Assembly (NCBI GenBank): GCA_031552195.1
Contig: JAVBMT010000002.1
Location: 1 to 64,000 of the forward strand
DNA: 64,000 nucleotides
Direction of reading: 5' to 3'
Source: JAVBMP01 sp031552195
Lineage (GTDB): Bacteria; Desulfobacterota; Desulfovibrionia; Desulfovibrionales; Desulfovibrionaceae
Positions 23,463 through 31,957 of the stretch are shown here, one piece after another. Numbering within the stretch: the first letter of the stretch is position 1; each line of letters starts with the position of its first letter. Under the pieces are notes generated by a model that was not told the origin of the DNA, did no database searches, and saw only the letters and a program-made list of their open reading frames with translations. A program made the translations under genes and the position numbers.

Positions 23463-25802
23463 ATGATGTCCTCAGACAAGAAAACCATCAATATTGCCTT
23501 GGCGGGCAATCCGAACTCGGGAAAGACCACCGCCTTCAACCACTACACCGGGGCCAGGCAGCATGTGGCCAACTACCCCGGCATTACGGTGGAGCAGAAA
23601 ACAGGCACGATAGAACAGGGTCCGCTAACCATTAACATGATCGACCTGCCGGGCACCTATTCGCTTACGGCCTATTCACAGGAAGAAGTGGTGGCGCGGC
23701 GCTGCCTCGCGGCTAACGACCTTGACTCCGTCATCAGCCTTATCAATGCCAACGCCCTTGAGCGCAATCTTTACCTTGTGGTTCAGATTATGGAAATGGG
23801 GGTGCCGGTGGTTCTGGCCCTGAACATGATCGACGAAGTCAAAAAGTCTGGGGTATCGATAAACCCGGCCAAGCTGTCTGAATTGCTCGGCGTGCCGGTG
23901 TTCGGCACTGTCGCCCGCCAGGGAGCGGGAATGAGCGAAGCGCTGGAAGCCGCCACCCGTCTGGGGCTGGAAAGGCATGAAAGCAGAAAGGCGCATGAAA
24001 GCTCCGGTAAGGGCGGGAAATTTTATGGCGAACCCCTGGTTATTTCTTACGGACCTGATCTTGATGAAGTGCTGAAAAAGCTTTCAAAAGCTGTTGAAGA
24101 GAAGAAATTCCTGGCGGATAAATACCCGGCCAGATGGGTCGCGCTGAAATATATTGAGAATGATTCTGATATTAAAAATGAAGGACGGGCGGCGGACAAG
24201 GAATTTTCCGCCATGCTCGAACAGCAATGCGCCACCGCCGCCAAACACCTTATGGACACCGCCGGCGCCACCCCCGAAGCCATTATTGCCGATTACCGCT
24301 ACGGTTTTATCGCCGGCATCACGCGCAACGGCGTAATTACGCGCGAAGCCGACCAGATACGCCGGCAGGGCCTGTCTGACAAAATCGACAAGGTGCTGAC
24401 CAACCGCCTGCTCGGCATCCCGATTATGATCGGGCTGCTTTACGTGATGTATCAGATCACCTTTGTGCTGGGCCAATACCCGGCGGACTGGCTTGGCGCG
24501 TTCTTTGACTGGCTTGGCGGCGTTATAGACTCATCTTTGGCCGACGGGCTGCTGAAATCAATGATCAGCGCGGCCATTATAGACGGCGTGGGCGGCGTGC
24601 TCGGTTTCGTTCCGCTGATTATTTTCATGTTTTTTCAGATATCCATCCTGGAAGACAGCGGCTATATGGCCCGCGTGGCCTATATGCTTGACCGGGTGTT
24701 CCGGGCTTTCGGCCTGCACGGTTGCTCGGTAATGCCTTTCATCATTTCCGGCGGAATTGCCGGCGGCTGCGCCGTTCCCGGGGTTATGGCCTCGCGCACC
24801 CTGCGCAGCCCCAAAGAACGTCTGGCCACCATACTGACCGTGCCTTTTATGACCTGCGGCGCAAAACTTCCGGTTTTCCTCATGCTGGTCGGGGCCTTTT
24901 TTGCGGAAAACCAGGCCGCCATAATGATAACCATAACCCTGGTCGGCTGGATCATAGCCCTGCTGGTGGCTCGCCTGCTGCGCTCCACCCTGATCAAGGG
25001 CGAAGCCACTCCTTTTGTCATGGAGCTGCCCCCCTACCGCATGCCCACGCTTTTCGGCGTTTTGCTGCACACCTGGGAAAGGGCCTGGCAGTATATCAAA
25101 AAGGCCGGAACGATCATAGTGGCCGTGGCTATTGTAATCTGGGCGGGCATGACTTTCCCGGAACTGCCTGAAAGCAGGGTGGAAGAATTCGCCAGGCAGA
25201 AAGCGCAAATTGAAGAAAAAATCAGCGCCCAGGAAGAATTGGTGAAAGCCGCCGCCCCCGAAGCGAAGACGGCGGAAGAGGGCTCGGCCGAGGCTGAAAA
25301 AGCCGAAGGCGAAGAAGCCGTCAGCCCGGAACAGGCTGAACTGGACGCCCTTAACGAACAGCTGGCTGCGGTGGAAGCTGAAGAAAGCGGCACGGCCCTG
25401 GCCCACTCTTACGCCGGGCGCATCGGGCATGGCCTTGAAATATTCAGCCGGTATGCCGGGTTTGACTGGAAGGCAAACATAGCCCTGGTGGGCGGTTTCG
25501 CGGCCAAAGAAGTTATTGTGGCCACTCTCGGCACCGCTTATTCCATGGCCGAGGCTGAAGACGAAGACGCGGAGGCCTTCCAGGTGGGCGAACGCATCAA
25601 GGCCGACCCCAACTGGAACAAGGCCAGCGTGATGGCTTTGATTATGTTCGTGCTGCTCTATTCACCCTGCTTCGTCACCGTGGCTGTAATCAAGCAGGAG
25701 GCCGGTTCATGGGGCTGGGCCATCTTCAGCATGGTGTTCAGCACCCTGTTGGCTTACGGCGTGGCCGTGGCTGTGTTCCAGGTAGGTAAAACTCTGTTGT
25801 AG
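23463..25802 (+). CDS. feoB: Ferrous iron transporter FeoB
   Basis: The 779-residue product has the GTPase domain at its N-terminus, with G1 GNPNSGKTTAFN, a G3 DLPGTYSL and a G4 NMID. A helical GDP-dissociation-inhibitor region follows, then the polytopic core with gate motifs (GVMASRTL, MTCGAKLP). It imports Fe2+ across the inner membrane. Residues about 570-640 hold an unusual Glu/Ala-rich coiled-coil insertion (EAKTAEEGSAEAEKAEGEE and neighbours) between transmembrane segments. ATGATG offers two adjacent starts (23463 or 23466) behind a CGGAG site. The feo locus appears iron-repressed. Confidence 0.96.
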   Translation: MMSSDKKTINIALAGNPNSGKTTAFNHYTGARQHVANYPGITVEQKTGTIEQGPLTINMIDLPGTYSLTAYSQEEVVARRCLAANDLDSVISLINANALERNLYLVVQIMEMGVPVVLALNMIDEVKKSGVSINPAKLSELLGVPVFGTVARQGAGMSEALEAATRLGLERHESRKAHESSGKGGKFYGEPLVISYGPDLDEVLKKLSKAVEEKKFLADKYPARWVALKYIENDSDIKNEGRAADKEFSAMLEQQCATAAKHLMDTAGATPEAIIADYRYGFIAGITRNGVITREADQIRRQGLSDKIDKVLTNRLLGIPIMIGLLYVMYQITFVLGQYPADWLGAFFDWLGGVIDSSLADGLLKSMISAAIIDGVGGVLGFVPLIIFMFFQISILEDSGYMARVAYMLDRVFRAFGLHGCSVMPFIISGGIAGGCAVPGVMASRTLRSPKERLATILTVPFMTCGAKLPVFLMLVGAFFAENQAAIMITITLVGWIIALLVARLLRSTLIKGEATPFVMELPPYRMPTLFGVLLHTWERAWQYIKKAGTIIVAVAIVIWAGMTFPELPESRVEEFARQKAQIEEKISAQEELVKAAAPEAKTAEEGSAEAEKAEGEEAVSPEQAELDALNEQLAAVEAEESGTALAHSYAGRIGHGLEIFSRYAGFDWKANIALVGGFAAKEVIVATLGTAYSMAEAEDEDAEAFQVGERIKADPNWNKASVMALIMFVLLYSPCFVTVAVIKQEAGSWGWAIFSMVFSTLLAYGVAVAVFQVGKTLL

Positions 25803-25828
25803 ACCTAGCAAAGACTGTACAACAGAAT

Positions 25829-25876
25829 GATAAGGCCCGACCTTCCGGTTTCTTCACCGGGCGGCGGGCCTTATCG
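25829..25876 (+). terminator. Terminator of the feo operon
   Basis: ATAAGGCCCG and CGGGCCTTAT pair around an inner CCGG-rich loop, 30 bases after the feoB stop. The T-run is short. Confidence 0.65.
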
Positions 25877-25954
25877 CATTTCCGGAGCGCGCGGGCGAAG
25901 AACCTAGTGCGCCTTGCTTTATTATTCCAGGTAGGTATGCATGTGAGGGGATCA

Positions 25955-26005
25955 GGCCTTTTCACTTTGAAAATGCCCTGCAAGCGGAGAGCGCGGCGTG
26001 GCTCC
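25955..26005 (-). repeat. Degenerate copy of the dispersed repeat
   Basis: On the minus strand CACGCCGCGCTCTCCGCTTG is followed by CAGGGCATTTTCAAAGTG, the same order as the core and hairpin arm of copy A, with much of the middle missing. It lies between the convergent feoB and symporter genes. Confidence 0.55.
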
Positions 26006-26098
26006 AGCAAAAAGAAACTTCAAGCGCCGTACGTTTTGCGCAACTAACTGGCGCAGCGCGCAAAAGGCAGAGATAAAAAGTCGCTGCCGGCATGGAAA

Positions 26099-26131
26099 CG
26101 CCCGCGAATTCAAGCCGTGAATTCGCGGGCG
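26099..26131 (-). terminator. Terminator of the NSS symporter gene
   Basis: CGCCCGCGAATTCA and TGAATTCGCGGGCG form a 14-bp stem with a five-base loop 25 bases past the stop, with a short TTT on the minus strand. Confidence 0.6.
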
Positions 26132-26155
26132 TCAGTTACAGTGGCTTGTGATGAA

Positions 26156-27577
26156 TCAGCCAAAAGGCTGGTTGATTATGGAAAGCAGGGCTTCCTTCAA
26201 AGCGGGGAACTTGTCGAGGTAGCCGAAGGCGAACACCAGCAGGACGATCAGCGGCACCACATACGTAATATACGGGCGCAAAATCTGCGGAAATTTCACG
26301 CCGTTGCCGGCGTCGGCCTCGGCGATGAAACCGTTCCAGCCCCACCCCCAGCGGGTGCAGCAGAAAAGCAGGTAACACAACGCGCCGAGCGGGAGCATAT
26401 TGTTGCTGACGATAAAGTCTTCAAGGTCAAGTATCACGGAACCCTCGCCAAAGGGGGCGAAATCCGAGAGCAGGTTGAAGCCGAGAGCGCAAGGCAGGGA
26501 GAGAACGGCCACCATGATGCAGGTCGTCAAGCTGGCCCGGCGGCGGCTCCAGTGGAACAGGTCCATCAGGTTGGCTATGAGGTGCTCGAACACGGCCACA
26601 ACGGTGGTCATGGCGGCGAAGCTCATGAACAGGAAGAACAGGGTGCTCCAGAGGCGGCCCATATACATGCTGTTGAAAAGGTTGGGCAGGGTCATGAACA
26701 CCAGGCCGGGCCCGGCGCCTACGTCGACGCCGGAGGCGAAGCATACCGGAAAGATGATCAGCCCGGCCATAAGGGCCACGAAAGTGTCAAGCCCGGTAAC
26801 CACCATGGCTTCGCCGGTAAGGGTACGGTCGCGCTTGATGTAGCTGCCGAAAATCGCCATGCTGCCTATGCCTATGCTCAGGGTGAAGAACGCCTGGCCC
26901 AGCGCGGCGTAAACGCTGTTCCAGATTCCGCTTTCCTGCAGGCGGGCGAAGTCGGGCAGCAGATAGAAAGCCAGGCCGGCCTCGCCGCCAGGCAAGGTTA
27001 CGGAGCGCGCCACCAGCACCAGCATTATGATCAGAAGGCCGCTCATCATGAATTTGGTGATGCGTTCAACCCCGTTGCGCAGCCCGATGGCGCAAACGGC
27101 CGAACCCGCCAAAACCGTCAGAAGCATCCAGAAAATCATGTTTTCCGGGCTGCTCACAAAATTGCCGAAAAAGTCGTTGACGCCGTCCGGCGTAAGGCCG
27201 CTGAGCGCGCCTTTGCCGCTGTTCCAGGTGTAGGCCAGCATCCACCCAGCGACCGTTGTGTAAAACATCATCAGCAAATAGTTGCCGGCCAGGGCGATCA
27301 GCCCGAACAATGTCCAGCCGGAGCGGGGCTGAAGGGTGGAGAAGGACTTCACCACGCTTTGGCGCGAGGCGCGGCCCACGGAAAATTCCATAACCATGAT
27401 CGGCATGGCCAGAAAAAACAAAAAGAAGAGATAGAGCAGAACAAAAGCCGCGCCTCCGTGCTTGCCGGTTATGTAAGGGAAGCGCCAGACGTTGCCGAGG
27501 CCGATGGCGCAGCCGGCGGAAAGAAAAATGAAACCGAGGCGGCTGCCTAAAGACTCGCGCTGTTTCTCTTGCGGCAT
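26156..27577 (-). CDS. Sodium:neurotransmitter symporter family (NSS/SNF) transporter
   Basis: The 473-residue product carries about eleven or twelve membrane segments. It begins with the family hallmark SRLGFIFLSAGCAIGLGNVWRF, the unwound helix 1 that binds sodium and substrate, then PYITGKHGGAAFVLLYLFF. Bacterial members import amino acids with sodium; which one cannot be told here. An AAGGAGACAAC site supports the ATG. It is a single gene, convergent with feoB and divergent from uup across 326 bases. Confidence 0.93.
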   Translation of the reverse strand: MPQEKQRESLGSRLGFIFLSAGCAIGLGNVWRFPYITGKHGGAAFVLLYLFFLFFLAMPIMVMEFSVGRASRQSVVKSFSTLQPRSGWTLFGLIALAGNYLLMMFYTTVAGWMLAYTWNSGKGALSGLTPDGVNDFFGNFVSSPENMIFWMLLTVLAGSAVCAIGLRNGVERITKFMMSGLLIIMLVLVARSVTLPGGEAGLAFYLLPDFARLQESGIWNSVYAALGQAFFTLSIGIGSMAIFGSYIKRDRTLTGEAMVVTGLDTFVALMAGLIIFPVCFASGVDVGAGPGLVFMTLPNLFNSMYMGRLWSTLFFLFMSFAAMTTVVAVFEHLIANLMDLFHWSRRRASLTTCIMVAVLSLPCALGFNLLSDFAPFGEGSVILDLEDFIVSNNMLPLGALCYLLFCCTRWGWGWNGFIAEADAGNGVKFPQILRPYITYVVPLIVLLVFAFGYLDKFPALKEALLSIINQPFG

Positions 27578-27903
27578 GTTGTCTCCTTGATGCTGTTCAG
27601 TGTTCCGGCGGCGTTCGCGCCTCTGATGCTATTCCGCATTATTAAGTAAAAAAATGTATATTTTAATATAAAGGCTGTCAATTTTTCAAGCGCGAAAATT
27701 GCGGCGTAAAGTCCGATTGTGCGCGGGGCGCTTCCATAGTATTCTCTCGGCGGAATATTCTCTGGCTTGACGTATTTTTTAAAAGAATCACCAATGCTTA
27801 TCACATGCGTTCAAGCCGGAAAGGCGCGCGGCGCGGCCTGTTTAGAGCCGTTTGGCGCGCAACCGCCAGAGCTATTTCTTAAAAGTCTTTAAACGGAGCC
27901 CGC
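27578..27903. other. Divergent intergenic region, NSS symporter and uup
   Basis: About 326 bases, AT-rich in the first third, expected to hold both promoters. No strong promoter, operator or repeat could be assigned. Confidence 0.4.
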
Positions 27904-29721
27904 ATGGCCTTGATAAGTTTGCAGGGCGTCAGCCTTTCGCTTGGCGCCAACCCCTTGCTTGACAATATCGACCTCGCGATAGAACCCGGCGAGCGGGTTT
28001 GCCTGACCGGACGCAACGGCGCGGGCAAAAGCACCCTGCTTTCCGTTATCGGCGGAACAACCCTGCCGGACAGCGGAAATATAGTGAACAGCGGCGCGCG
28101 CTTCGGGCAAATGCCCCAAGACGTTCCCCTGAGCTGGCGGGGCAGCGTGTTTGACGTTGTAGCCGAAGCCATGGGGGAAGACAAAGACAACTGGGAGCGC
28201 CACGGCGAGGTTCTGGGCGTGATCAATCACCTGGGCCTTGACTCCGAGGCGGATTTTTCCACCCTTTCCGGCGGAACCCGCAGACGGGCGGCCCTGGCCA
28301 GAGCGTTGGTCGCCTCGCGCGACCTCTTGCTGGACGAGCCGACCAACCCCCCTGACATCAACACCATCACCTGGCTGGAAGATTTTCTGCTGCGCAAGGC
28401 CCGCACCCTGGTTTTCGTAAGCCATGACCGCGCCTTTGTGCGCCGCCTGGCCACCCGCATGGTGGAAATAGACCGGGGCAGGATATACAGTTGCAACTGT
28501 GGCTACGATCTTTATCTTGAACGGCGGGAAGAGCGGCTTGACGCTGAAGAGCGGCATTTCGCCCTGGCGGACAAAAAGCTGGAGCAGGAAGAAAGCTGGA
28601 TACGCCAGGGCATCAAGGCCAGGCGCACCCGCAACATGGGCCGGGTGCGCGCCTTGCAGGCCTTGCGCGCGGAAAGGTCGGCCCGGCGTGAACGCCAGGG
28701 CAGCGTAAAGCTTTACGCGCAAGAGGCCGAACGTTCCGGCAAACTGGTCATTGAAGCGGAAAACGTCTCTTTCGCTTACCCCGGCCAGCCGCCTCTTTTC
28801 CGTAATTTTTCCACGGTAGTGCAGCGGGGGGACCGGGTCGGGCTTATCGGCGAAAACGGAACCGGAAAAACTACCCTGCTGCGGACGCTGCTGGGTGAAC
28901 TGGACCCGTCCGAAGGCTCGGTACGGCACGGAACACGTTTGGAGATAAGCTATTTCGACCAGCTGCGCGCCGAACTTGACCCGGAAGCCAGCGTCATGCA
29001 AAACGTGGCCGACGGAAACGACGTTGTCACAATCGGCGGTCAGACCCGCCATGTGGCCGGATATCTGCAAGATTTTCTCTTCACGCCGGACCGCCTGCGC
29101 CTGCCGGTAAAGCTGCTTTCCGGCGGAGAGCGCAACCGCCTGTTGCTGGCCCGCCTTTTCACCAGGCCTTCCAACCTGCTGGTGCTTGACGAACCAACCA
29201 ATGACCTGGACGTGGAAACCCTTGAGCTTCTGGAAGAACTTCTGAGCGATTATTCGGGAACCGTGCTGCTGGTCAGCCATGACCGCAGTTTTCTGGATAA
29301 CCTCGTCACCAGCGTGCTGGCGTTGGAAGGCGACGGGCTGGTGCATGAATATGTCGGGGCCTACACGGACTGGCTGCGGCAGCGCGTTCTGCCGGACAGC
29401 GGCAAGACAACGGAAAAACGCGCGGAGCGCGAAAGCGCCGCCGCACCGGAAAAGAACAAGCCGCGCAAGCTGAGCTTTAACGAACAGCGTGAACTGGAAA
29501 GCCTGGAGCGTGAACTGAAAAACCTTCCCGAGGCCTTGGCGGCATTGGAAACGGAACAGGCCGCGCTGGAAGAGCGCATGGCTGATCCGGATTTTTTCAG
29601 CAGCGACCGGGCCGGGTTTGACGCGGCCATAGCCCGCCATGAAGCGCTTGACGCTGAGCTGACCGCTTTGCTGGAACGCTGGGAAGAGGCGGAAGCGCGC
29701 ATGGAGCATTTAAACTTTTAG
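27904..29721 (+). CDS. uup: ABC-F ATPase, Uup type
   Basis: The 605-residue product has two ABC domains: Walker A GRNGAGKST and GENGTGKTT, signatures LSGGTRRRA and LSGGERNRL, with the inter-domain arm between. A C-terminal charged coiled coil (about 520-603) and the second Walker B DEPTNDLDVETL mark it as Uup rather than EttA. Such proteins act at ribosomes or on DNA branch structures. The first Walker B reads DEPTNPPD at 28333-28356, where HL is nearly invariant, so the first site may be altered. A GGAG site precedes the ATG. The last codons lie in a stop-spanning palindrome. Confidence 0.92.
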   Translation: MALISLQGVSLSLGANPLLDNIDLAIEPGERVCLTGRNGAGKSTLLSVIGGTTLPDSGNIVNSGARFGQMPQDVPLSWRGSVFDVVAEAMGEDKDNWERHGEVLGVINHLGLDSEADFSTLSGGTRRRAALARALVASRDLLLDEPTNPPDINTITWLEDFLLRKARTLVFVSHDRAFVRRLATRMVEIDRGRIYSCNCGYDLYLERREERLDAEERHFALADKKLEQEESWIRQGIKARRTRNMGRVRALQALRAERSARRERQGSVKLYAQEAERSGKLVIEAENVSFAYPGQPPLFRNFSTVVQRGDRVGLIGENGTGKTTLLRTLLGELDPSEGSVRHGTRLEISYFDQLRAELDPEASVMQNVADGNDVVTIGGQTRHVAGYLQDFLFTPDRLRLPVKLLSGGERNRLLLARLFTRPSNLLVLDEPTNDLDVETLELLEELLSDYSGTVLLVSHDRSFLDNLVTSVLALEGDGLVHEYVGAYTDWLRQRVLPDSGKTTEKRAERESAAAPEKNKPRKLSFNEQRELESLERELKNLPEALAALETEQAALEERMADPDFFSSDRAGFDAAIARHEALDAELTALLERWEEAEARMEHLNF

Positions 29722-29894
29722 TTTAAATGCTCCGGCGTTCGCTGGCGTGCCAGCCCTGGCCGATGAATTTTCGGCATGAAGTTTTAAGGCCTAGCCCTTA
29801 TCGGCCGCGTTCAAGCCTTGCGGCTTGAACTGAAGGCACGCCGCGCTGTTCGCTTGCGGGCGTTCGCTGGCGCGCCCGCCCTGGTGGATGAATT
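29703..29894. repeat. Composite repeat region between convergent uup and flxA
   Basis: A 13-bp palindrome (29703-29715 with 29721-29733) spans the uup stop codon, and another (29882-29894 with 29899-29911) spans the flxA stop codon. Between them lie a CGTTCGCTGGCG repeat and the core GCACGCCGCGCTG plus CGCTTGCGGGCG of the dispersed family at about 29830-29880. Confidence 0.7.
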
Positions 29895-30857
29895 TTACAA
29901 TTCATCCACCATCTCCTGCAACTGCCCGTAGCTGAACACCGGGCCGTCAATGCAGACGTATTTTTCCCCGATGTTGCAGCGCCCGCAAATGCCTACGCCG
30001 CATTTCATGCGCCTTTCCAGCGTGGTGATGATCTGTTCCGGCTTGAAGTTCAGTTTCAGCAGGGCCTGAAGCACGAATTTTATCATGATGGGCGGCCCGC
30101 AGGTCACCGCCACGGTGTTTTCCGGGTTGGGGTTCAGGCTCAGCAAAACATCGGGAATAAGACCGACCTTGTGCGGCCAGCCCACAGTGGAACGGTCTAT
30201 GGTCAAAACCGTGCTCATGTCCGTTCTTTCCAGCCATTCCCGCGTTTCATAGGCGAAGGCCATGTCTTGCGGGGCCTTGGCTCCGTACAGCAGGGTAATG
30301 TTGCCGTAATCTTTGCGGTTGTCCAGCATGTAAAGCAGCAGCGTGCGCAAGGGGGCCATGCCTATGCCGCCGCCGATGAAGACGATGTTTTTTCCCTTCA
30401 TGCTCTCATATGGAAAATAGTTGCCCAAAGGACCGCGCACCCCGACCTTGTCTCCGGGCCGCAGCCCGTGCAGGGCGGTGGTGACTTCACCTGTGCGCAT
30501 CACGCTGAACTGAAGATATTCCCTTCGGGTTGGTGGGGAATTGATGACGAAAGTGGCCTCGCCCACCCCGAAAAGCGATAGTTGCCCCACCTGGCCAGGC
30601 TCATGCATGAAGGCTTCCCGCTCTTCTTCATTGTCCAGCACTATCTGGAAGGTTTTAATGTTCGGGGTTTCCTGAACGACCTTCACCACAGTGCCGATAA
30701 AGGGCAGGTAAGGGTTCGGCCGCGCGCCGGGGGGCATTTCGCCTAGGCCGGGCGGGCGGTTCCAGCGTTCTTCCCCCGCGCCTTTGCCCGGCATGGGGTC
30801 TAATCCTGAATTTTCAGGCCGGGCCTGATGTTCCGGCTTGTTCGCCTTTTTACTCAT
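29895..30857 (-). CDS. flxA: FAD/NAD(P)-binding oxidoreductase subunit of a Flx-Hdr complex
   Basis: The 320-residue product has a ferredoxin-reductase-type FAD domain (YLQFSVMRTGEVTTALHGL), an NAD-binding domain (IVFIGGGIGMAPLRTLL, TCGPPIMIKFVLQAL) and a C-terminal 2Fe-2S site CGVGICGRCNIGEKYVC. Homologues in Desulfovibrio form the NADH dehydrogenase part of FlxABCD-HdrABC, which is thought to bifurcate electrons from NADH to ferredoxin and a disulfide. It is the last gene of a seven-gene operon and starts eight bases inside its upstream neighbour. The letter is taken from family order and is less certain than the role. Confidence 0.85.
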   Translation of the reverse strand: MSKKANKPEHQARPENSGLDPMPGKGAGEERWNRPPGLGEMPPGARPNPYLPFIGTVVKVVQETPNIKTFQIVLDNEEEREAFMHEPGQVGQLSLFGVGEATFVINSPPTRREYLQFSVMRTGEVTTALHGLRPGDKVGVRGPLGNYFPYESMKGKNIVFIGGGIGMAPLRTLLLYMLDNRKDYGNITLLYGAKAPQDMAFAYETREWLERTDMSTVLTIDRSTVGWPHKVGLIPDVLLSLNPNPENTVAVTCGPPIMIKFVLQALLKLNFKPEQIITTLERRMKCGVGICGRCNIGEKYVCIDGPVFSYGQLQEMVDEL

Positions 30858-31956
30858 TTGCGCCCTCCTGCCCGCTTTTTGCGATGCCCCTCTTCACAAT
30901 GGCCCGTATGTCCACCCCGGAGGGGCAGCTTTTGATGCAGCGCCCGCAGCCGCAGCAAGCCATGCGTCCGCCGTGCAGGCCGGGGTAATAGGAAAATTTG
31001 TGCTCCACCCGGTTGCGCAAACGCTGCGCCTTGCCGTTGCGGGGGTTATGCCCGCTGGCTTCAAGCGTGAACAGGCTGGACATGCACGAATCCCAGTTGC
31101 GCAGGCGTACGCCGCCCCCGGAACCGGTTTCGTCGTTGATGTTGAAACAGTAGCAGGTGGGGCAAAGGTTCGTGCAGGCGAGGCAGGCCAGGCAATGGGA
31201 GGACTCCGCCTGCCAGAACTCCTTGTTTTCCATAATGTCCCGCAAGGCGGGGGGGGCTTTTTCCATTTCCGGGGGGGGAGACAGCTTGCTCAGCCTGCCC
31301 ATGGCCGCGCTTCCGGCTTCATCCGCCGCCTTCTCCTGCGTCTCGCTCGCGTCTTTAAGAAGGGCGGACTGAAGAACCGCCAGGCCTTCTCCGGTGACAG
31401 GGCGCAACAGCCAGCCTTCCGCCTGTTTGAAGGCCAGAACGTCCGCCCCTTCATCCGAGGCCGGGCCGCCGCCCACCCAATGACAGAAACAGGTGTTCAG
31501 GATTTTGTCGCAACTTTTGACTATCAGCACGGTATTTGCACGGCGGCGCAGATAATAAGGGTCTTTGGACCGTCCTTCGGAACCGCTGCCGTCATACACC
31601 GGGTCAAAGACCATGAAACCGCGCGCGTCGCAGGAAAGCAGCCCGAAAACCACGGTTTTTTCCGAAGCGTCCGGTTCGCGCAGCTGCAGGTTTTCCGCCC
31701 CGTGTTCACCCTTAAGGTTCTTCCAGGCGAAAAGCCCTTCGGAACGCGGAAACAGCACATGCTTGGCCGACTCCGCCGCCTTGCGCTCAAACTCAGCCGC
31801 GCAGCCTGGAAAATAGGGGCGGTAAACCACGTTGGGCGATGATTTTACCCCCGGTTTGGCGTCACCTTCAAGCTGGGGAACAATCAGGGAGCAGTCGGAG
31901 GAAAGTTCGCCCAGCCAGGCTTCAAGGTCGGAGTGAGCCAGAAACTTGCTTTGCAT
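30850..31956 (-). CDS. flxB: 4Fe-4S dicluster subunit of the Flx-Hdr complex
   Basis: The 368-residue product is cytoplasmic and resembles AsrA/hydrogenase beta-type electron-transfer subunits. Its C-terminal third has two 4Fe-4S clusters: CLACLACTNLCPTC and CCGCGRCIKSCPSG. The N-terminal part contains an FGLLSCDARGF segment common to this family. It sits between the NAD-binding subunit (overlap eight bases) and another ferredoxin-like subunit one base upstream, so translation is coupled. It probably passes electrons between the flavin subunit and the rest of the complex. The B/C lettering is provisional. Confidence 0.8.
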   Translation of the reverse strand: MQSKFLAHSDLEAWLGELSSDCSLIVPQLEGDAKPGVKSSPNVVYRPYFPGCAAEFERKAAESAKHVLFPRSEGLFAWKNLKGEHGAENLQLREPDASEKTVVFGLLSCDARGFMVFDPVYDGSGSEGRSKDPYYLRRRANTVLIVKSCDKILNTCFCHWVGGGPASDEGADVLAFKQAEGWLLRPVTGEGLAVLQSALLKDASETQEKAADEAGSAAMGRLSKLSPPPEMEKAPPALRDIMENKEFWQAESSHCLACLACTNLCPTCYCFNINDETGSGGGVRLRNWDSCMSSLFTLEASGHNPRNGKAQRLRNRVEHKFSYYPGLHGGRMACCGCGRCIKSCPSGVDIRAIVKRGIAKSGQEGANE

Positions 31957-31957
31957 C

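Noticed and set aside
26117..27550. 477-codon plus-strand frame rich in His, Gln and Glu
   Set aside because: It is the complement of the NSS symporter gene, which has membrane helices and a good ribosome site. The composition is typical of antisense to hydrophobic codons.
27889..29709. 606-codon minus-strand frame
   Set aside because: It mirrors uup almost exactly, and uup carries both Walker motifs and signatures. The antisense product has no recognisable domain.
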